A stretch of DNA of 42,533 nucleotides from Chitinispirillales bacterium ANBcel5 (GCA_029688955.1 JARUKZ010000036.1:1-42533), one strand, 5' to 3'; numbered from the stretch's first letter, positions 1 through 10,599 are shown. Numbers and translations are program-made. Notes: a model not told the origin generated them from the sequence alone.

Positions 1-720
1 AAGGTAATTTTTTAACAGGTCTGTTGCAGAAAGACGAACTCCCCGTGCATTCAAAGTTTCAAACACCTTGAAGGCGTTTAACTCATCAGTAACAGTGATA
101 ACTGTAAAAAAGAGTTTATCCACCAGGCTATCGATAAACCTTGCCAGGCATTCTCCACCCTTTTCATCAACGCCACAATGACCTTTGATTCTTTCTTTAA
201 ACCAAATGAATGCTTTACGTAATTGATGCTCGGAAGCGTTCAATCCACGCTGGGGCAGCCTCTCCAAAGTCACGAGATATGTTTGATAGAACTGGTTGTT
301 ATGTCGGTTCAGTACCAATTTAGGTTGGGGTACAAGACTTACCGGATCCAGGTATCCGATATAGCTGTTTTGGAGTTGCTCCTTACGTTTGGAGTTTCTC
401 TCTGCATCATAATCTGCGGCAATCAGATCCTGAAGATACCCCAGTCCAGCCAAAATCATAACACTGATTGTTGTTATTCTTTGCTGTCCGTCAATGATAT
501 CAAACTGTTTGTTATCAGAGGACTGAAGCACAAGATATCCCATGTAGTGCGCTGCCTGACTATCCTGTTCATAAAGACCCATTATATCCTGCCAAAGGTC
601 ATCCCACTCGTCCTCTGCCCAGGAATAATCACGTTGGAAAGGAGGTACTCTGTAACCAAGCCCGTTTCCCAACAACTGTCGAAATGTATTGTTGGCTGTA
701 TTAAAATTCATTGTTGACAT
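1..720 (-). CDS. DUF262 (GmrSD-type) protein, 3' end outside the window
   Basis: The minus strand is open from an ATG at 720 to the window edge, giving the first 240 residues of a longer protein. It carries the hallmarks of the DUF262/GmrS N-terminal domain: FQRDYSW at residues 28-34, the DGQQR motif at 77-81 (ParB-like nucleotide-binding/nuclease fold), and a later NARG...LSATDLLKNYL segment at the edge. Family members are restriction factors that recognise or cleave modified DNA, usually with a C-terminal DUF1524 HNH domain, which would lie outside the window. A ribosome site AAGGGAG lies about 10 nt before the ATG. It is last in the long minus-strand defence island. The family call is firm; the modified-DNA target is inferred from the family only. 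Confidence 0.88.
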   Translation of the reverse strand, partial: MSTMNFNTANNTFRQLLGNGLGYRVPPFQRDYSWAEDEWDDLWQDIMGLYEQDSQAAHYMGYLVLQSSDNKQFDIIDGQQRITTISVMILAGLGYLQDLIAADYDAERNSKRKEQLQNSYIGYLDPVSLVPQPKLVLNRHNNQFYQTYLVTLERLPQRGLNASEHQLRKAFIWFKERIKGHCGVDEKGGECLARFIDSLVDKLFFTVITVTDELNAFKVFETLNARGVRLSATDLLKNYL

Positions 721-735
721 AGAACTAAAACTCCC

Positions 736-987
736 TTATTTGTTTTGAGACGAAAACACCTTCAAATCCTCCCGCTCAGTCATCATCTTCATCATATTAT
801 ACAACGCTGTATAAAAACCCTCATCCTTTGCATAGAGTTTATAGAGCTCAAGCTCCTTTTTGCGTTGTTGGGCCATAACATCATCCAGAATCTTTTTAAA
901 TGCAAGATCTCTGTTCTGGCTGTCCCTATTTTCTGCGACTTTTGTCTTGTAATCAGGATGTGCCTGAATCTGCTTACTGAGTGACAC
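736..987 (-). pseudogene. possible C-terminal remnant of a type I restriction subunit (HsdR-like)
   Basis: An 83-codon reading frame starts at GTG 987. An in-frame TGA lies about 19 codons upstream, so it is not part of a longer gene here. Its sequence (NRDLAFKKILDDVMAQQRKKE, then ELYKLYAKDEGFY) resembles, from memory, the extreme C-terminal helical tail of HsdR motor subunits. No helicase or nuclease part is present. It follows directly upstream of the DUF262 gene with a 15-nt gap. The most likely reading is the leftover tail of a deleted type I system, though a small stand-alone helical protein cannot be excluded. The family match is recollection, not a search result. Confidence 0.45.
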
Positions 988-1068
988 AAAACGTACGCGC
1001 TGATCTCTTTTTTTATAACAGAAATAGCACCTTCAAAACCTCAAGCCTGATCGAAAGACCGCTGTGAT

Positions 1069-1914
1069 TCAATCATCTTGTGGTTCACTGGTTGTACTAA
1101 GCTGATCGTTACCACTTAGTTCCTGATCATCACATTCCACATCCTCAGCACGAGTACAAAACTTCACCAACACTGTAGATTCATCACTTCCCTTCCTTGT
1201 GCATGTAACAACTGCAAACGGTCCTTTTTTGGCCTTTTTCCTTATCTGCTTCCAATTATTTGCTAGCCACCAGGCCGCACCACTAGTACCCCACTCACTT
1301 AAACCAGCACAACAGATCCAGGTACGTTTAAGGTTACTTTCAGGGTTGGTTTTTATAATAACTCCAAAATCTTTGTATTTACTATCAAGTTCATTATGAA
1401 GCACAGAATGACCTGTTTTAACAGAAATTATTGTGTTTGAATCCACATCGAACTTCAAAAACTCATTACTTTCAATCACATCTGTGGATTTGAAATTGGT
1501 ATGGCCTCCAACAGATAAAAAAGTGAAGTTCCATTTATCGTCTTTCTCTTCATCAGAAACAATCTGTGGAGTGATTCTGGAATATTTACCGATTTCATTA
1601 GAAAGGTAGTTGATAGCTCGTGTTGTAGCTATTGAATGTACCTCTGTTAAATTAACAGCGTTATAGATCCGTTCCCTTTTAACTTTAGATTTCGGTTTCA
1701 TAAATTTATCATTAGGTGGCAAGAGGAGTGGGGGGATATATTTCGGGTAAACTAAATAAAACTCGCGAACAACATCATCACCGAAAACATACCTGAAATA
1801 TCTGCAATGAATTATTTTACATAGCCTTTGCACTAACCATGTTAATAATACGACAATTGCGCCACCAATAACATTCCAAGCAATAGCCCATGCACCTTCA
1901 GTATATTGAACCAT
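1069..1914 (-). CDS. membrane-anchored protein of unknown function in the defence island
   Basis: This 281-residue protein has one N-terminal membrane segment at about residues 9-29 (AWNVIGGAIVVLLTW...), then a short basic stretch and a soluble domain that should face the cytoplasm. Notable patches in the soluble part are SVGGHTNFKSTD and a segment reading CCAGLSEWGTSGAAWWLANN, a Gly/Ala/Trp-rich turn typical of a conserved fold. The C-terminus is acidic and low in complexity (EDVECDDQELSGNDQLST). I do not recognise the domain. A single-TM anchor plus a cytosolic sensor-like domain is common among abortive-infection effectors, but that role here is inference from context only. It lies about 60 nt downstream of the HNH gene on the same strand. 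Confidence 0.7.
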   Translation of the reverse strand: MVQYTEGAWAIAWNVIGGAIVVLLTWLVQRLCKIIHCRYFRYVFGDDVVREFYLVYPKYIPPLLLPPNDKFMKPKSKVKRERIYNAVNLTEVHSIATTRAINYLSNEIGKYSRITPQIVSDEEKDDKWNFTFLSVGGHTNFKSTDVIESNEFLKFDVDSNTIISVKTGHSVLHNELDSKYKDFGVIIKTNPESNLKRTWICCAGLSEWGTSGAAWWLANNWKQIRKKAKKGPFAVVTCTRKGSDESTVLVKFCTRAEDVECDDQELSGNDQLSTTSEPQDD

Positions 1915-1973
1915 TCTTCACCTTTCAAGCATATAGCCATTTAGAATAGCTTTCACACTGTTTCATTCAGAGG

Positions 1974-2966
1974 TTACGTTATGTGTGTTCTTCTACCAAT
2001 TCTTTGGTGTTCATGAATTAAAAACACCTCATTTGTTGATATTAATTGATCCTTTTCTTCTCTACACAGGACCAATGTTTTATTCAAAATATCATTAGCA
2101 AAAATAAATCTGAACGGCTCCTTTTTCCATTTTATTTCAATCGAAAAGCCTTTTTTACCGAAGAAATAAATAGTGAATTGTTTCGTTGTAAATAAAATTG
2201 TGTGAAAATGACTTGGGCATCCCATGTCAGTTTCACCAATATAAAAAAAGAGTTTCTTTCCCTCAAGACCACCATTAAGTGCATGTTCTGCGATATCGGG
2301 CAAATTAACTATTTTATCCTGAAACCCTAATAAATGTGCGTACTCTACACATGCTTTTGCCAAAAACCTATGCGGTGTTTTCTTTGACATTACATATTCG
2401 TATTTACCAACACTATGAGTAATTTCCACATCCATGTTGGTCAAAGTTCTTTCATGATATACTGAGCCAGGTACAGCTTTGGTTCGAAATTCTCTATAAG
2501 GTTGTAAGTGTCTTTGTATAAATTCAACAGGTATTTTGTATTTTTTTTGGATCTTGTATATTCTCCCGATGAACGGATCACATTTATCTTCAGCATCCAA
2601 ACTACACACAAACTCATTCTTCCTTATTTCTGTCGTAATAATCTCATTTACAGTACTCTTAGGGATCATCTTTGCATTTAAACTATCATTGTAGGTTAGT
2701 GCAGCTTCTTTAAATCTAAATTCCAATGGTGGTTTTTTATCAGATTGAATTTCTTTATAAGCTGAATAAATTTCACCTTGTCTATTTAATTCAGCATCAA
2801 AACGGCTCAGTTTTTTATTACACACATTACACACCTGGTATGTAACAACTGTACCCCCTACGTTGCGCGGAATGATATGCTCAGCATCTACAGTAAGCAT
2901 ATCAAATTGCTTATTGCAAAAGATACAGTTCCTCTGTTCATTACCCACCAAATTACCTTTCGCCAA
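1974..2966 (-). CDS. HNH endonuclease-like protein
   Basis: The N-terminus holds a compact HNH nuclease: two zinc-type CxxC pairs at residues 14/17 and 46/49 flank the AEHIIP motif (His30) and a downstream Asn-rich turn (CNVCNKKLSRFD). The rest, about 270 residues, is unrecognised and probably gives target specificity. HNH_5-type domains at the N-terminus are common in stand-alone restriction proteins. The start at 2966 is a TTG codon. No strong ribosome site precedes it (an AAGGA lies about 15 nt away), so a slightly shorter form is possible. It stands among restriction genes on the same strand, separated from the PD-(D/E)XK gene by about 130 nt. Confidence 0.8.
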   Translation of the reverse strand: MAKGNLVGNEQRNCIFCNKQFDMLTVDAEHIIPRNVGGTVVTYQVCNVCNKKLSRFDAELNRQGEIYSAYKEIQSDKKPPLEFRFKEAALTYNDSLNAKMIPKSTVNEIITTEIRKNEFVCSLDAEDKCDPFIGRIYKIQKKYKIPVEFIQRHLQPYREFRTKAVPGSVYHERTLTNMDVEITHSVGKYEYVMSKKTPHRFLAKACVEYAHLLGFQDKIVNLPDIAEHALNGGLEGKKLFFYIGETDMGCPSHFHTILFTTKQFTIYFFGKKGFSIEIKWKKEPFRFIFANDILNKTLVLCREEKDQLISTNEVFLIHEHQRIGRRTHIT

Positions 2967-3095
2967 AATTCTTATACAGTCCTTACTCCATCATAGCCTT
3001 CAATAACGCAAGGTTAAAACTAGACATCAACTTCGTGCCATCATCAGAAAGATCTACAGCTGTTTTCTGCATAAAATAAACATTTACCTAATTTC

Positions 3096-4688
3096 TCACT
3101 TCATTCCCACACACTCACTTTCACTAACATCCAACTTCCTAACCTTCTCATCTAATCGCTTCACCTCAACAACCACTTTCTCTGCTATACCTTTTGCATC
3201 GAATAAAAAATGGTTTCCTCTCTCTGAGTCTTTATTATCTGCATAGACTGTGTACCACGGTTTCCAGTATGGCACTTCAGATAACTTTAGTTCTTTATCA
3301 ATATCTTCCATTTGCTTCAATAGACCTTGTGTTTTAGGGCTAGATTCAAATCTACATAGACAGTTTATGAAACAACCGGGAGTGTTCCTGTGCTGGAAGA
3401 GCATAACTACTAAACCATCCTCCCCAAAGAGATCCTGCCAATGTTGCATAGATACAGTGATTTCAAGTAGATTTGACTCTTTATCGATATGGCTGCAGTT
3501 CGTTATTACTCCATAATCGCCTAGTCCAGATGTTATTTCACTGATAACCTCATCTTTTAATTGATGAAGTGTTTTGAAGCTGTGATATGCCTGTTCAAGT
3601 AAGGAGTGGTATTCTACCATAAGCTCGCGTATAACAGGAATAACCATTTCGGGAGTATTACTAAGAGGATCAAGAAAAATAACAGCAATTTCCTGTTCAT
3701 AGTTTCCGGAGTTTTTGTCGGCAACAGGCGTATCCTTGATAATGTTGTGCCCAAATTTTACCTTGACTTTTTCCCATACTTGTTGAAAAAGCCAACGTAT
3801 ATAAGATAAGCGCTTTATCCTGTCATCACAGTCGATTCTTGTTCTATTATATTTTGAGTAATTACGAAAGGAAATATAAGGTTGGTAGTCTTTATTTATC
3901 CGCTTACATTTTCTGAAATCGATTCGTATAAAGAAACTTTCATGCTCGCAATATTTAGTTGATGCCCAGAAGTGGTATTGTGCCCAGGGTGTTCCCCCTA
4001 TATTCATGCCATGCAAGTACCTGTGTTCACTAGTTATTAGTTTATCTGTGATTTTGCTTAGAAGACTCCCTTGCCCCTGCACAGTTCTCAACCCTTGTTC
4101 GAATTGAGTTGGAGATAGTGCTTGGTGAACAGACTTGTTGAATTTTTCATAGTAATCTGCAAAGTATGCATTATATTCAGCAAATATAGGGTTAGTACAA
4201 TGCTGGTTCTGCAAAAAATCCAACCACTTATTGTTATCTATGAGACGGTACTTATCGGGTAATCTTTCATCATCCTGATTAATGAAACCTGTTTTGAAAT
4301 AAATACCCAAAATGTCATGTACACTAGTGTATTTGTGTTCAATGAAATCATAATATCGTTCAAGCTGTTTACTATGATAAGAGGTGTTAGTTTTATCCTC
4401 AACAATGAAAGCAAAGGGGACTTCGTATCCTTTGATGATAACCAAGAAGAAAACATCTATTTTATTATACTGCTTTTCCAGCTTAGTTACTTCGAATACA
4501 TCAGATGGTTCGATCGGATCATATTCATCAAACTGGTTAAAGAATAAACAGACTAAATTTCGAGCGATATTTGTTAGTTCCGGATCCAGTGATCCTGCAT
4601 CACCAACAAGCCAACTAAGAAACCAGCAAAGAACAGCATCCTGTGATAACTCAGATGTGGCAAACTGAAACAAATTTGGTTGAGACAT
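3096..4688 (-). CDS. PD-(D/E)XK nuclease superfamily protein
   Basis: This 530-residue protein opens with LFQFATSELSQDAVLCWFLSWL, the characteristic N-terminal helix of PDDEXK_4-type nucleases. The catalytic signature follows: an Asp at residue 78 (NKIDVFF), then E97-D-K99 in FIVEDKTNTS, then a conserved QLERYYDF helix. All active-site residues for a two-metal nuclease are therefore present. The remaining 400 residues are not recognised and may contact DNA or regulate the enzyme. It starts at ATG 4688, with a 128-nt AT-rich gap from the KAP gene upstream, so it may have its own promoter. The fold is well supported; the substrate is unknown. Confidence 0.85.
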   Translation of the reverse strand: MSQPNLFQFATSELSQDAVLCWFLSWLVGDAGSLDPELTNIARNLVCLFFNQFDEYDPIEPSDVFEVTKLEKQYNKIDVFFLVIIKGYEVPFAFIVEDKTNTSYHSKQLERYYDFIEHKYTSVHDILGIYFKTGFINQDDERLPDKYRLIDNNKWLDFLQNQHCTNPIFAEYNAYFADYYEKFNKSVHQALSPTQFEQGLRTVQGQGSLLSKITDKLITSEHRYLHGMNIGGTPWAQYHFWASTKYCEHESFFIRIDFRKCKRINKDYQPYISFRNYSKYNRTRIDCDDRIKRLSYIRWLFQQVWEKVKVKFGHNIIKDTPVADKNSGNYEQEIAVIFLDPLSNTPEMVIPVIRELMVEYHSLLEQAYHSFKTLHQLKDEVISEITSGLGDYGVITNCSHIDKESNLLEITVSMQHWQDLFGEDGLVVMLFQHRNTPGCFINCLCRFESSPKTQGLLKQMEDIDKELKLSEVPYWKPWYTVYADNKDSERGNHFLFDAKGIAEKVVVEVKRLDEKVRKLDVSESECVGMK

Positions 4689-4816
4689 TATGGCTATTTT
4701 AAACCTTTTCTTCAGAAGGATAGCTACTCATAAACTACCAATATTCTGTCATTCTGATGTAACGTTCTCATGTATATTGTAAATTAAACGCTATAACTAA
4801 TAACTAAAATTATTTT

Positions 4817-6346
4817 TCAAGGTGTTGTGTCTAGATTATCTTTACCATTTCTTACTATTGCGTTTATTATGTTAGTAAAACCTTGGTTATCCTTTTTTTG
4901 CATTTCAATTTCATAGATTTCTTTCTTTTCAGTAATTATATCTTTTAAATCTTTGATTTCAATTAAGTAAGAAATGTTCTTTATTATTATTTTATAATCA
5001 AGGAATTCAGCTGGTGTTCCTTCACTATAATACATCTTTATAAAATCAACAACTCTTTCAGGTTTATCATTAAATATAGATTTCAAATAATTACGCGCAT
5101 TAGTTTGATTGCAATCTGCCCACCTGAACAGTAATTGTGTATAAGCATCAGACTCTTCAAAGACATCTTGCAATGTTGTTTTATTAATATCATATTTTGC
5201 CATACACCAACTATTCATTTTTTCCTTTACTTGTTCAATAGTACTATCAGATAGCTCTATATTGCTATTTAGTTGATCATAATTAATCGAATAAAAAACT
5301 AGAGATGTTTTAAACAAGTCAGAAAGCAAATGAAAATTATTTACAATTTCAAGTACGGCACGATCCATGTTTTTACATTTTCCAACATGCTTCCAAATAG
5401 CATAAGTCATTAATTCTTTTTGTGTTCTAAATGGGAATACCTGCTTAGCTTTTACTTGTCTATTTAAACTACCATAAGCCACTAATAGTTTTAGTGATTT
5501 ATCTTCACATAGCTGAGTTATCAAATCTTCTACCAACCGTAAGAAAGTAAGAACTTGCTTTTCACTTTTTTTTTGATCATGAATTCTTTCAAGTATTCTT
5601 TCAAGCAAACTTACAATCTCAGCATGTTGCATATTATTCAACGACACTGGTAATTTAAAAAAGTCAATATAATCATAATCTACAATTAAGGATGTTCGAT
5701 CAAAATAACAACTAAAGTAGCTATCGTTTGTGATGCGCTGTTTTCCGAAAGAATTTGCGAAATTGTAGTTTGGTACAAGTAACCTTAATAACAGTTTTCC
5801 AACATTTTGTGTTATAATGGGAATTTCTTTTTGATTTTCTTCTTGCTCTTCTTTTTTGCTTTGTTTTTTTTTATCTCCTTTCCTTTGTACTCTAACCTGT
5901 TTATCTTTTATACCTGCTCTTTTTTTTATTTTTTCATCTCTGTTATCTTCTATCCTTTCGTCAAATGGATTTATGGTTATTGGGTCCACGAAATATTCCC
6001 GATTTTGTGAAACCCAATAATACACTTCTGAATCAGTGACCTGAAGAATACATAATAAGAACAAATCTCTTTTATTTATAATACCTTTAAACACATGAAT
6101 TTTTTCTATAAATAAATTCCCGAACTGTTTTACAAGTCGTGGTGAAGATAAGCACTTCTCAAATATTTCAATTGAATTAGTAATTTCAGCTTGTATTTGC
6201 TTACGAGATTCATCTTCAATATTTGTTTGTTCAAAGCAAAAGGATACAATTTCAAAAAAGTAGCTACTAAATCGATCGCCAATAAAAGGAGGAATATAAA
6301 CTTTGTTTTGAAAAAAACGTTCCATATTTTTTTCTGTAATATTCAC
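4817..6346 (-). CDS. C-terminal part of a KAP-type NTPase, separated by one in-frame stop
   Basis: This 509-codon frame has no domain I can name alone. It is in exactly the same frame as the KAP NTPase upstream: one TAA (6350-6352), one GAT codon, then a GTG at 6346. Removing the stop gives a continuous product of about 910 residues, a plausible size for KAP NTPases, and the first residues (NKVYIPPFIGD) sit where KAP proteins continue after the ATPase core. Residues about 130-170 form a highly charged Lys/Glu linker. GGAG lies 6 nt before the GTG, so a separate polypeptide could be made by reinitiation. Either the gene carries a recent nonsense mutation or it is a genuine split protein. The open length argues that decay, if any, is recent. 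Confidence 0.65.
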   Translation of the reverse strand: MNITEKNMERFFQNKVYIPPFIGDRFSSYFFEIVSFCFEQTNIEDESRKQIQAEITNSIEIFEKCLSSPRLVKQFGNLFIEKIHVFKGIINKRDLFLLCILQVTDSEVYYWVSQNREYFVDPITINPFDERIEDNRDEKIKKRAGIKDKQVRVQRKGDKKKQSKKEEQEENQKEIPIITQNVGKLLLRLLVPNYNFANSFGKQRITNDSYFSCYFDRTSLIVDYDYIDFFKLPVSLNNMQHAEIVSLLERILERIHDQKKSEKQVLTFLRLVEDLITQLCEDKSLKLLVAYGSLNRQVKAKQVFPFRTQKELMTYAIWKHVGKCKNMDRAVLEIVNNFHLLSDLFKTSLVFYSINYDQLNSNIELSDSTIEQVKEKMNSWCMAKYDINKTTLQDVFEESDAYTQLLFRWADCNQTNARNYLKSIFNDKPERVVDFIKMYYSEGTPAEFLDYKIIIKNISYLIEIKDLKDIITEKKEIYEIEMQKKDNQGFTNIINAIVRNGKDNLDTTP

Positions 6347-6349
6347 ATC

Positions 6350-7549
6350 TTACTCCACTATAGACCTTAGTTCAACAGAAGGTACATACGAAAACATACC
6401 TGGTGTCCCAGAAACAATTATTTTTACCCTTTTCAAACGTTGTATTGTTTGTGTAAGCTGTAGAAATATATATTTTTTATTGATAGAACAACGTTCAAGA
6501 TCATCGATGAATAGTACCAAATTTAAGTTCATAGCTTCTAAATGTTCTTCAATCAACACGGATAATTTCTCAAATGTAGTATTACAAGTTTTACCAAAAT
6601 AGTCCTTAAATGATATACTAAAAGGTGCTGCTTTCATCTGAACTCCAGAAAATATCTTCTGAAATTTTGATGATACATTCCATAATTTCGGGTAAAGCCC
6701 TTCCATTTTGATTAATTCAACCAAAGCATTGTAAAACCCCCGTATAATATCTTCTTCTGCTCTATAGGACAATGCCGAAAACGAATGAAAAAAATAGCGT
6801 TCTTCATATTTTATTCCAAAATCTTCTTTGTAATTATTTTTGTAATTCTTTTTATACTTCTTTCTGTAATCTTTTCTGTACCGATCATAAAAACAGAACT
6901 TTTCTTTAAGCAGATTCAGAACAGAAGTTTTACCGACTCCGTTAGGACCAAGTAAACTAATCATTTCCAATGAATGAACTTCTTTTATAACCAATTTCTC
7001 TAACTCATTAATAATTGGTCCATATTCTAAGCGATCTTCTGAACTACTATTTATTGGGCTGGAACTAAGGTTAACATTTCTACCTTTTTTATTATCATCT
7101 TCTGCTTTTAAAGTTTTTTCTCTTTTAGAATAATTGATAAGACTGCCAAGAATTAAGGAAATTATAAGATAATCTCCGTTAAAAAGATAAGCCTTTTGAA
7201 AAAAATCTAAGTTTCGCAATATGAATATTGCGAATCCAACTAAAATTCCCAATGCAAAACCGTGAACATAACACCAATACATCCACTTAGTCTTTATAAC
7301 TCTTATATAGAATGGCCAAGCAGTGTAAGTAACAAAGCTTAGTAGAAGACATAAAGAAACTACAACAAACAGTGTAAAATGCCAATTTGATGTAATTGGA
7401 ATTTCAAGTAAACGAACTACTATGTTAGGTAGCTTTAAAATGTATTCATTGGGATCTCTAATGCTTGTGAGTAAACTGCAGACAAAATAGCATGTTACAA
7501 AAAATCCTAGTAAAAAGCTTATTGGGTTCTTTATATATCTAAACATCAC
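6350..7549 (-). CDS. membrane-anchored KAP-family P-loop NTPase, N-terminal part
   Basis: The protein begins with four predicted membrane segments (about residues 10-29, 58-82, 92-112, 124-140), then a Ser/Asn-rich linker and a P-loop ATPase: Walker [10 protein letters not shown] at 201-209, a Lys/Tyr-rich insert at about 221-250, and Walker [12 protein letters not shown] with the two acidic residues at 349-350. TMs before or within the ATPase and the DDLERC motif are typical of KAP NTPases, which occur in phage-defence loci. Translation ends at TAA 6350 soon after the sensor-1 strand (KIIVSGTPG), too early for the family; the missing part follows in frame. Its ATG overlaps the res stop by 4 nt (ATGA), so the two are translationally coupled. 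Confidence 0.85.
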   Translation of the reverse strand: MMFRYIKNPISFLLGFFVTCYFVCSLLTSIRDPNEYILKLPNIVVRLLEIPITSNWHFTLFVVVSLCLLLSFVTYTAWPFYIRVIKTKWMYWCYVHGFALGILVGFAIFILRNLDFFQKAYLFNGDYLIISLILGSLINYSKREKTLKAEDDNKKGRNVNLSSSPINSSSEDRLEYGPIINELEKLVIKEVHSLEMISLLGPNGVGKTSVLNLLKEKFCFYDRYRKDYRKKYKKNYKNNYKEDFGIKYEERYFFHSFSALSYRAEEDIIRGFYNALVELIKMEGLYPKLWNVSSKFQKIFSGVQMKAAPFSISFKDYFGKTCNTTFEKLSVLIEEHLEAMNLNLVLFIDDLERCSINKKYIFLQLTQTIQRLKRVKIIVSGTPGMFSYVPSVELRSIVE

Positions 7550-10500
7550 ACTCCACCCCCACCCACAATCTCCATCAACTTCCCAAACCCATTCACCACA
7601 TCATATTTCACCTTCTCAGGATCCACTTTCCTATTAATCTCCTCAAAAAACTTCTTCGCGCACTCTATCTTTTTCTCCTCGATTCCTCGCAATTCCAGAG
7701 TGGACATCGATCCCTTGGTCTCTGCCACAAAGTAGATGTGTTTTACAGCACCCTCTTTAAATGAGATCGCCCAGTCGGGGTTGTAGTCTCCGACGGGGGT
7801 TGGAATGAAGAAACCTTTTGGTAGCTTGGCATAAACAACTACTTCGGAACTGGTGTCGAGCTCGGTTACGAAGTTGCGCTCTATCTTTGAATCAGTGATA
7901 ACATAGTCGTAGATATGATTTCTGAGTTTGCCTGTAGCACGGGTGAAATCCTGTTTTGTCTGGCCTGAAGTGAATATGTTAGCATCATGAGTTTCGGCCA
8001 AAGTGTCGTAGGTTAGATGCTCGATTATAACCGCAGCCTTTTGCTCGTTTATGATACGGGACGCCTCAGAGATAAAGTGCTCAGGGTTTTGGCGAAACTG
8101 ATCAAACACTACCTTGTTAATACCAGTAAGTATTTGCGCGACCGTTTTTCTGGTAAGCTGCGTGATACCGGCAATTTTCCCAAGAAGATCATACCTGACC
8201 ATCGAGTGAACCGACTGAATTTCTGTAAGTGTTGTTGTCTTATCTATCTGAAACCCTTCACCGACCTTAAGCTGCACATCAGTGATCAGGTCCTGTTGTA
8301 TGCCGGAGTGAATAGTGTACTGAAGCGGGGTTACCCGAAGATCACTATCCATCGCAGAGACACAGTTTTTTATCAGCTCTTCAGAGTCGAATTCAACTCT
8401 GTACACAGCTTTATGATTGATACGCTGCCAGAGCGCCTTAAACTCTTTCTTCTCCAAGTTGGCATTGAGCGGATTAAGCTTGGGCTTGCGATCATCCCCC
8501 ACATCAGGGAGTTGAGCGTTGCTGAATACATTATCGATCAGATTGAAGATCTGCTCAGAATATGCCAGAAGCTCCTGGGGCAATGGTGCCAAAGAACCTT
8601 CGGTTCTGGCATTATGATATGCTGGCGTTATCTCATCTGTTGCACTGGTATAATCATTTTTTGCCAGATACTTATATATCTGCTTTGCCATGGTTTCTGA
8701 AACTTTGATTGGACCGGAAGCTGTCTGTATCTGCTGTCCGATAAAGTAATCTATATCTGCCTTACGCGGACGTGCCGAAAGTGTTTCGCTGATTTCCTTC
8801 TGAAGATTCGAAACGAAATCCTTATAGCTTTCACTTGCAACTACTGTAAGGATATTAATATCATGTACAGTAGATGCATGATCCTGACGTTCACCATCCT
8901 GATTAACTGAAAGCCGAAGACCACGCCCGACCTCCTGTCTTCTAGAGATTGTATTATCACTGTGTTTGAGCATACACATGATAAACACATTAGGATTATC
9001 CCATCCCTCGCGCAATGCTGAATGCGAAAAGATAAACCGTACCGGTTCTTCAAAAGAGAGAAGTCGCTCCTTATCCTTAAGAATAAGATCGTATGCATCG
9101 ACATCATCTGAATCCACCGCACGTGCTCCAACAGATGGGTTCTTGAGATGTCGGGTCTTCTTATCTATTGAGAAATAACCGTTATGGGTTTGGGCTACTG
9201 AGATATTATCCAGGTATTTGCGATACTCAACATTATCCAGTGCAAGTTCGCTCAGATACTCTGCTACAAGCAGATTATATTCCTCTTCAAATATATGGGC
9301 ATACTCCCCCTTCTCATCATCCTGGCTGTAGTCGCGATATTTTGCAACTTCATCGATGAAACACAGGGATAGCACTTTAATCCCTTGTGAAAAAAGCTGG
9401 CGTTCCTTCTCCAGGTGTGCTTTTATAGTTTCACGGATCTGGATGCGGCGTACTGTTGCTTCATTTACATCCCCGGTTGCTTCACCTGCGACAAGTACTG
9501 TTCCATTAGTGAATTCAACGGTATCTGTTGTATAATCGATCTGGGAGATGACAAAGCCCCGGTACTGGTCGAGTTCACCAGATATAGTATAAAGATCATC
9601 ACCTTTTCCAAGCTTTCTTATAACCCGCTTGATACCGTTGTTCTGTTTAATCTCAAGTTCAATCCGTGCAACAGGTGCATGTTTTGAGATTTCTATAGAT
9701 TCCAGATAGAGATATCCGTTGGTTCCTGCGAGTCCCTTTATAGTGATACCACGGACCGCGATCTTTTTAACCAACTTCTGGTTGTAGGCATCGAGTGCAT
9801 CGAGACGGTGTATCTTATTATAGGTGGTTCGATGCGTAGCTGAATAGCGCAGGATCATCAGAGGTTTAAATTTGGGTAGCGCCTCAAGAGTTGCTTTACC
9901 CTCCATCTTCTGCGGCTCATCAAGAATCAGAATGGGGCGGTTACTGCTGATAACATCAATTGGGCGGCGTGTCTGAAAGTCATCCAGTTCATCATAGATT
10001 CTGCGATTGTCAGCACCGCGTGCTGCAAATGCCTGGATATTGATTATCATCACATTTATTCCGGCATCGGATGAGAAATTCTCCAATTGATGAAGCTGTT
10101 TTGAGTTATAGATGAAAAAACGTGCTTTTTTTCCATAGCTTTCAGAGAAATGTTCAGCTGTTATCTCAAATGATTTATGAACACCTTCACGAATAGCGAT
10201 ACTTGGCACCATGATAATGAATTTGCTCCACCCATAGCGTTTATTCATTTCAAAGATGGTTTTTATATAGCAGTAGGTTTTACCGGTCCCGGTCTCCATC
10301 TCGATATCCAGATTGATATTTCCGCCGGAGCTTGGAACTAGTTTTTCTGAAATGGGCAGGTTCTGTGCGCACTGAACTGCCTGGATATTGGTTAATACCT
10401 GTTTTTCTGTTATTTGCAGGTCTGAATTTTTGAAACCGGCGAGCTCAAGATTGCTTATCTGCTCATGGCCGTTAACCTTTACAACACCGGGATCAATCCT

Positions 10501-10599
10501 GTACTGTATGCCAGACGTATTTACTTGCCCAGAGAAGCACTCTACAACGGCATTCACTGCATTTGTCTGAAAAGGCTGAATTTTGAATCTTAGCTTCAT
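7546..10599 (-). CDS. res: type III restriction endonuclease, Res subunit
   Basis: This 1017-residue protein has the full Res architecture: superfamily 2 helicase motif I METGTGKT (about 101-108), the type III-specific DEPQ motif II (about 226), motif [11 protein letters not shown], motifs V-VI from [13 protein letters not shown] to [13 protein letters not shown] (about 530-560), and a C-terminal PD-(D/E)XK nuclease with NPDWAI (about 945) and AETKGS (about 961). Res pairs with the Mod methyltransferase: it translocates ATP-dependently and cuts DNA when two oppositely oriented unmodified sites meet. The four-helix gene separates it from mod, and its end overlaps the KAP start by 4 nt. Length and motifs are complete, so it should be active. 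Confidence 0.95.
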   Translation of the reverse strand: MKLRFKIQPFQTNAVNAVVECFSGQVNTSGIQYRIDPGVVKVNGHEQISNLELAGFKNSDLQITEKQVLTNIQAVQCAQNLPISEKLVPSSGGNINLDIEMETGTGKTYCYIKTIFEMNKRYGWSKFIIMVPSIAIREGVHKSFEITAEHFSESYGKKARFFIYNSKQLHQLENFSSDAGINVMIINIQAFAARGADNRRIYDELDDFQTRRPIDVISSNRPILILDEPQKMEGKATLEALPKFKPLMILRYSATHRTTYNKIHRLDALDAYNQKLVKKIAVRGITIKGLAGTNGYLYLESIEISKHAPVARIELEIKQNNGIKRVIRKLGKGDDLYTISGELDQYRGFVISQIDYTTDTVEFTNGTVLVAGEATGDVNEATVRRIQIRETIKAHLEKERQLFSQGIKVLSLCFIDEVAKYRDYSQDDEKGEYAHIFEEEYNLLVAEYLSELALDNVEYRKYLDNISVAQTHNGYFSIDKKTRHLKNPSVGARAVDSDDVDAYDLILKDKERLLSFEEPVRFIFSHSALREGWDNPNVFIMCMLKHSDNTISRRQEVGRGLRLSVNQDGERQDHASTVHDINILTVVASESYKDFVSNLQKEISETLSARPRKADIDYFIGQQIQTASGPIKVSETMAKQIYKYLAKNDYTSATDEITPAYHNARTEGSLAPLPQELLAYSEQIFNLIDNVFSNAQLPDVGDDRKPKLNPLNANLEKKEFKALWQRINHKAVYRVEFDSEELIKNCVSAMDSDLRVTPLQYTIHSGIQQDLITDVQLKVGEGFQIDKTTTLTEIQSVHSMVRYDLLGKIAGITQLTRKTVAQILTGINKVVFDQFRQNPEHFISEASRIINEQKAAVIIEHLTYDTLAETHDANIFTSGQTKQDFTRATGKLRNHIYDYVITDSKIERNFVTELDTSSEVVVYAKLPKGFFIPTPVGDYNPDWAISFKEGAVKHIYFVAETKGSMSTLELRGIEEKKIECAKKFFEEINRKVDPEKVKYDVVNGFGKLMEIVGGGGV

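Noticed and set aside
223..717. 164-codon plus-strand frame
   Set aside because: It is antisense to the DUF262 gene, whose product carries the family motifs; the plus-strand product has none.
2983..3072. 29-residue minus-strand ORF between the PD-(D/E)XK and HNH genes
   Set aside because: A natural-looking short product (MQKTAVDLSDD... to LLKAMME) but no ribosome site, no known family and too short to support alone.
8017..8700. 227-codon plus-strand frame inside res
   Set aside because: Antisense shadow of the Res C-terminal half; no domain, and res is intact with all motifs.
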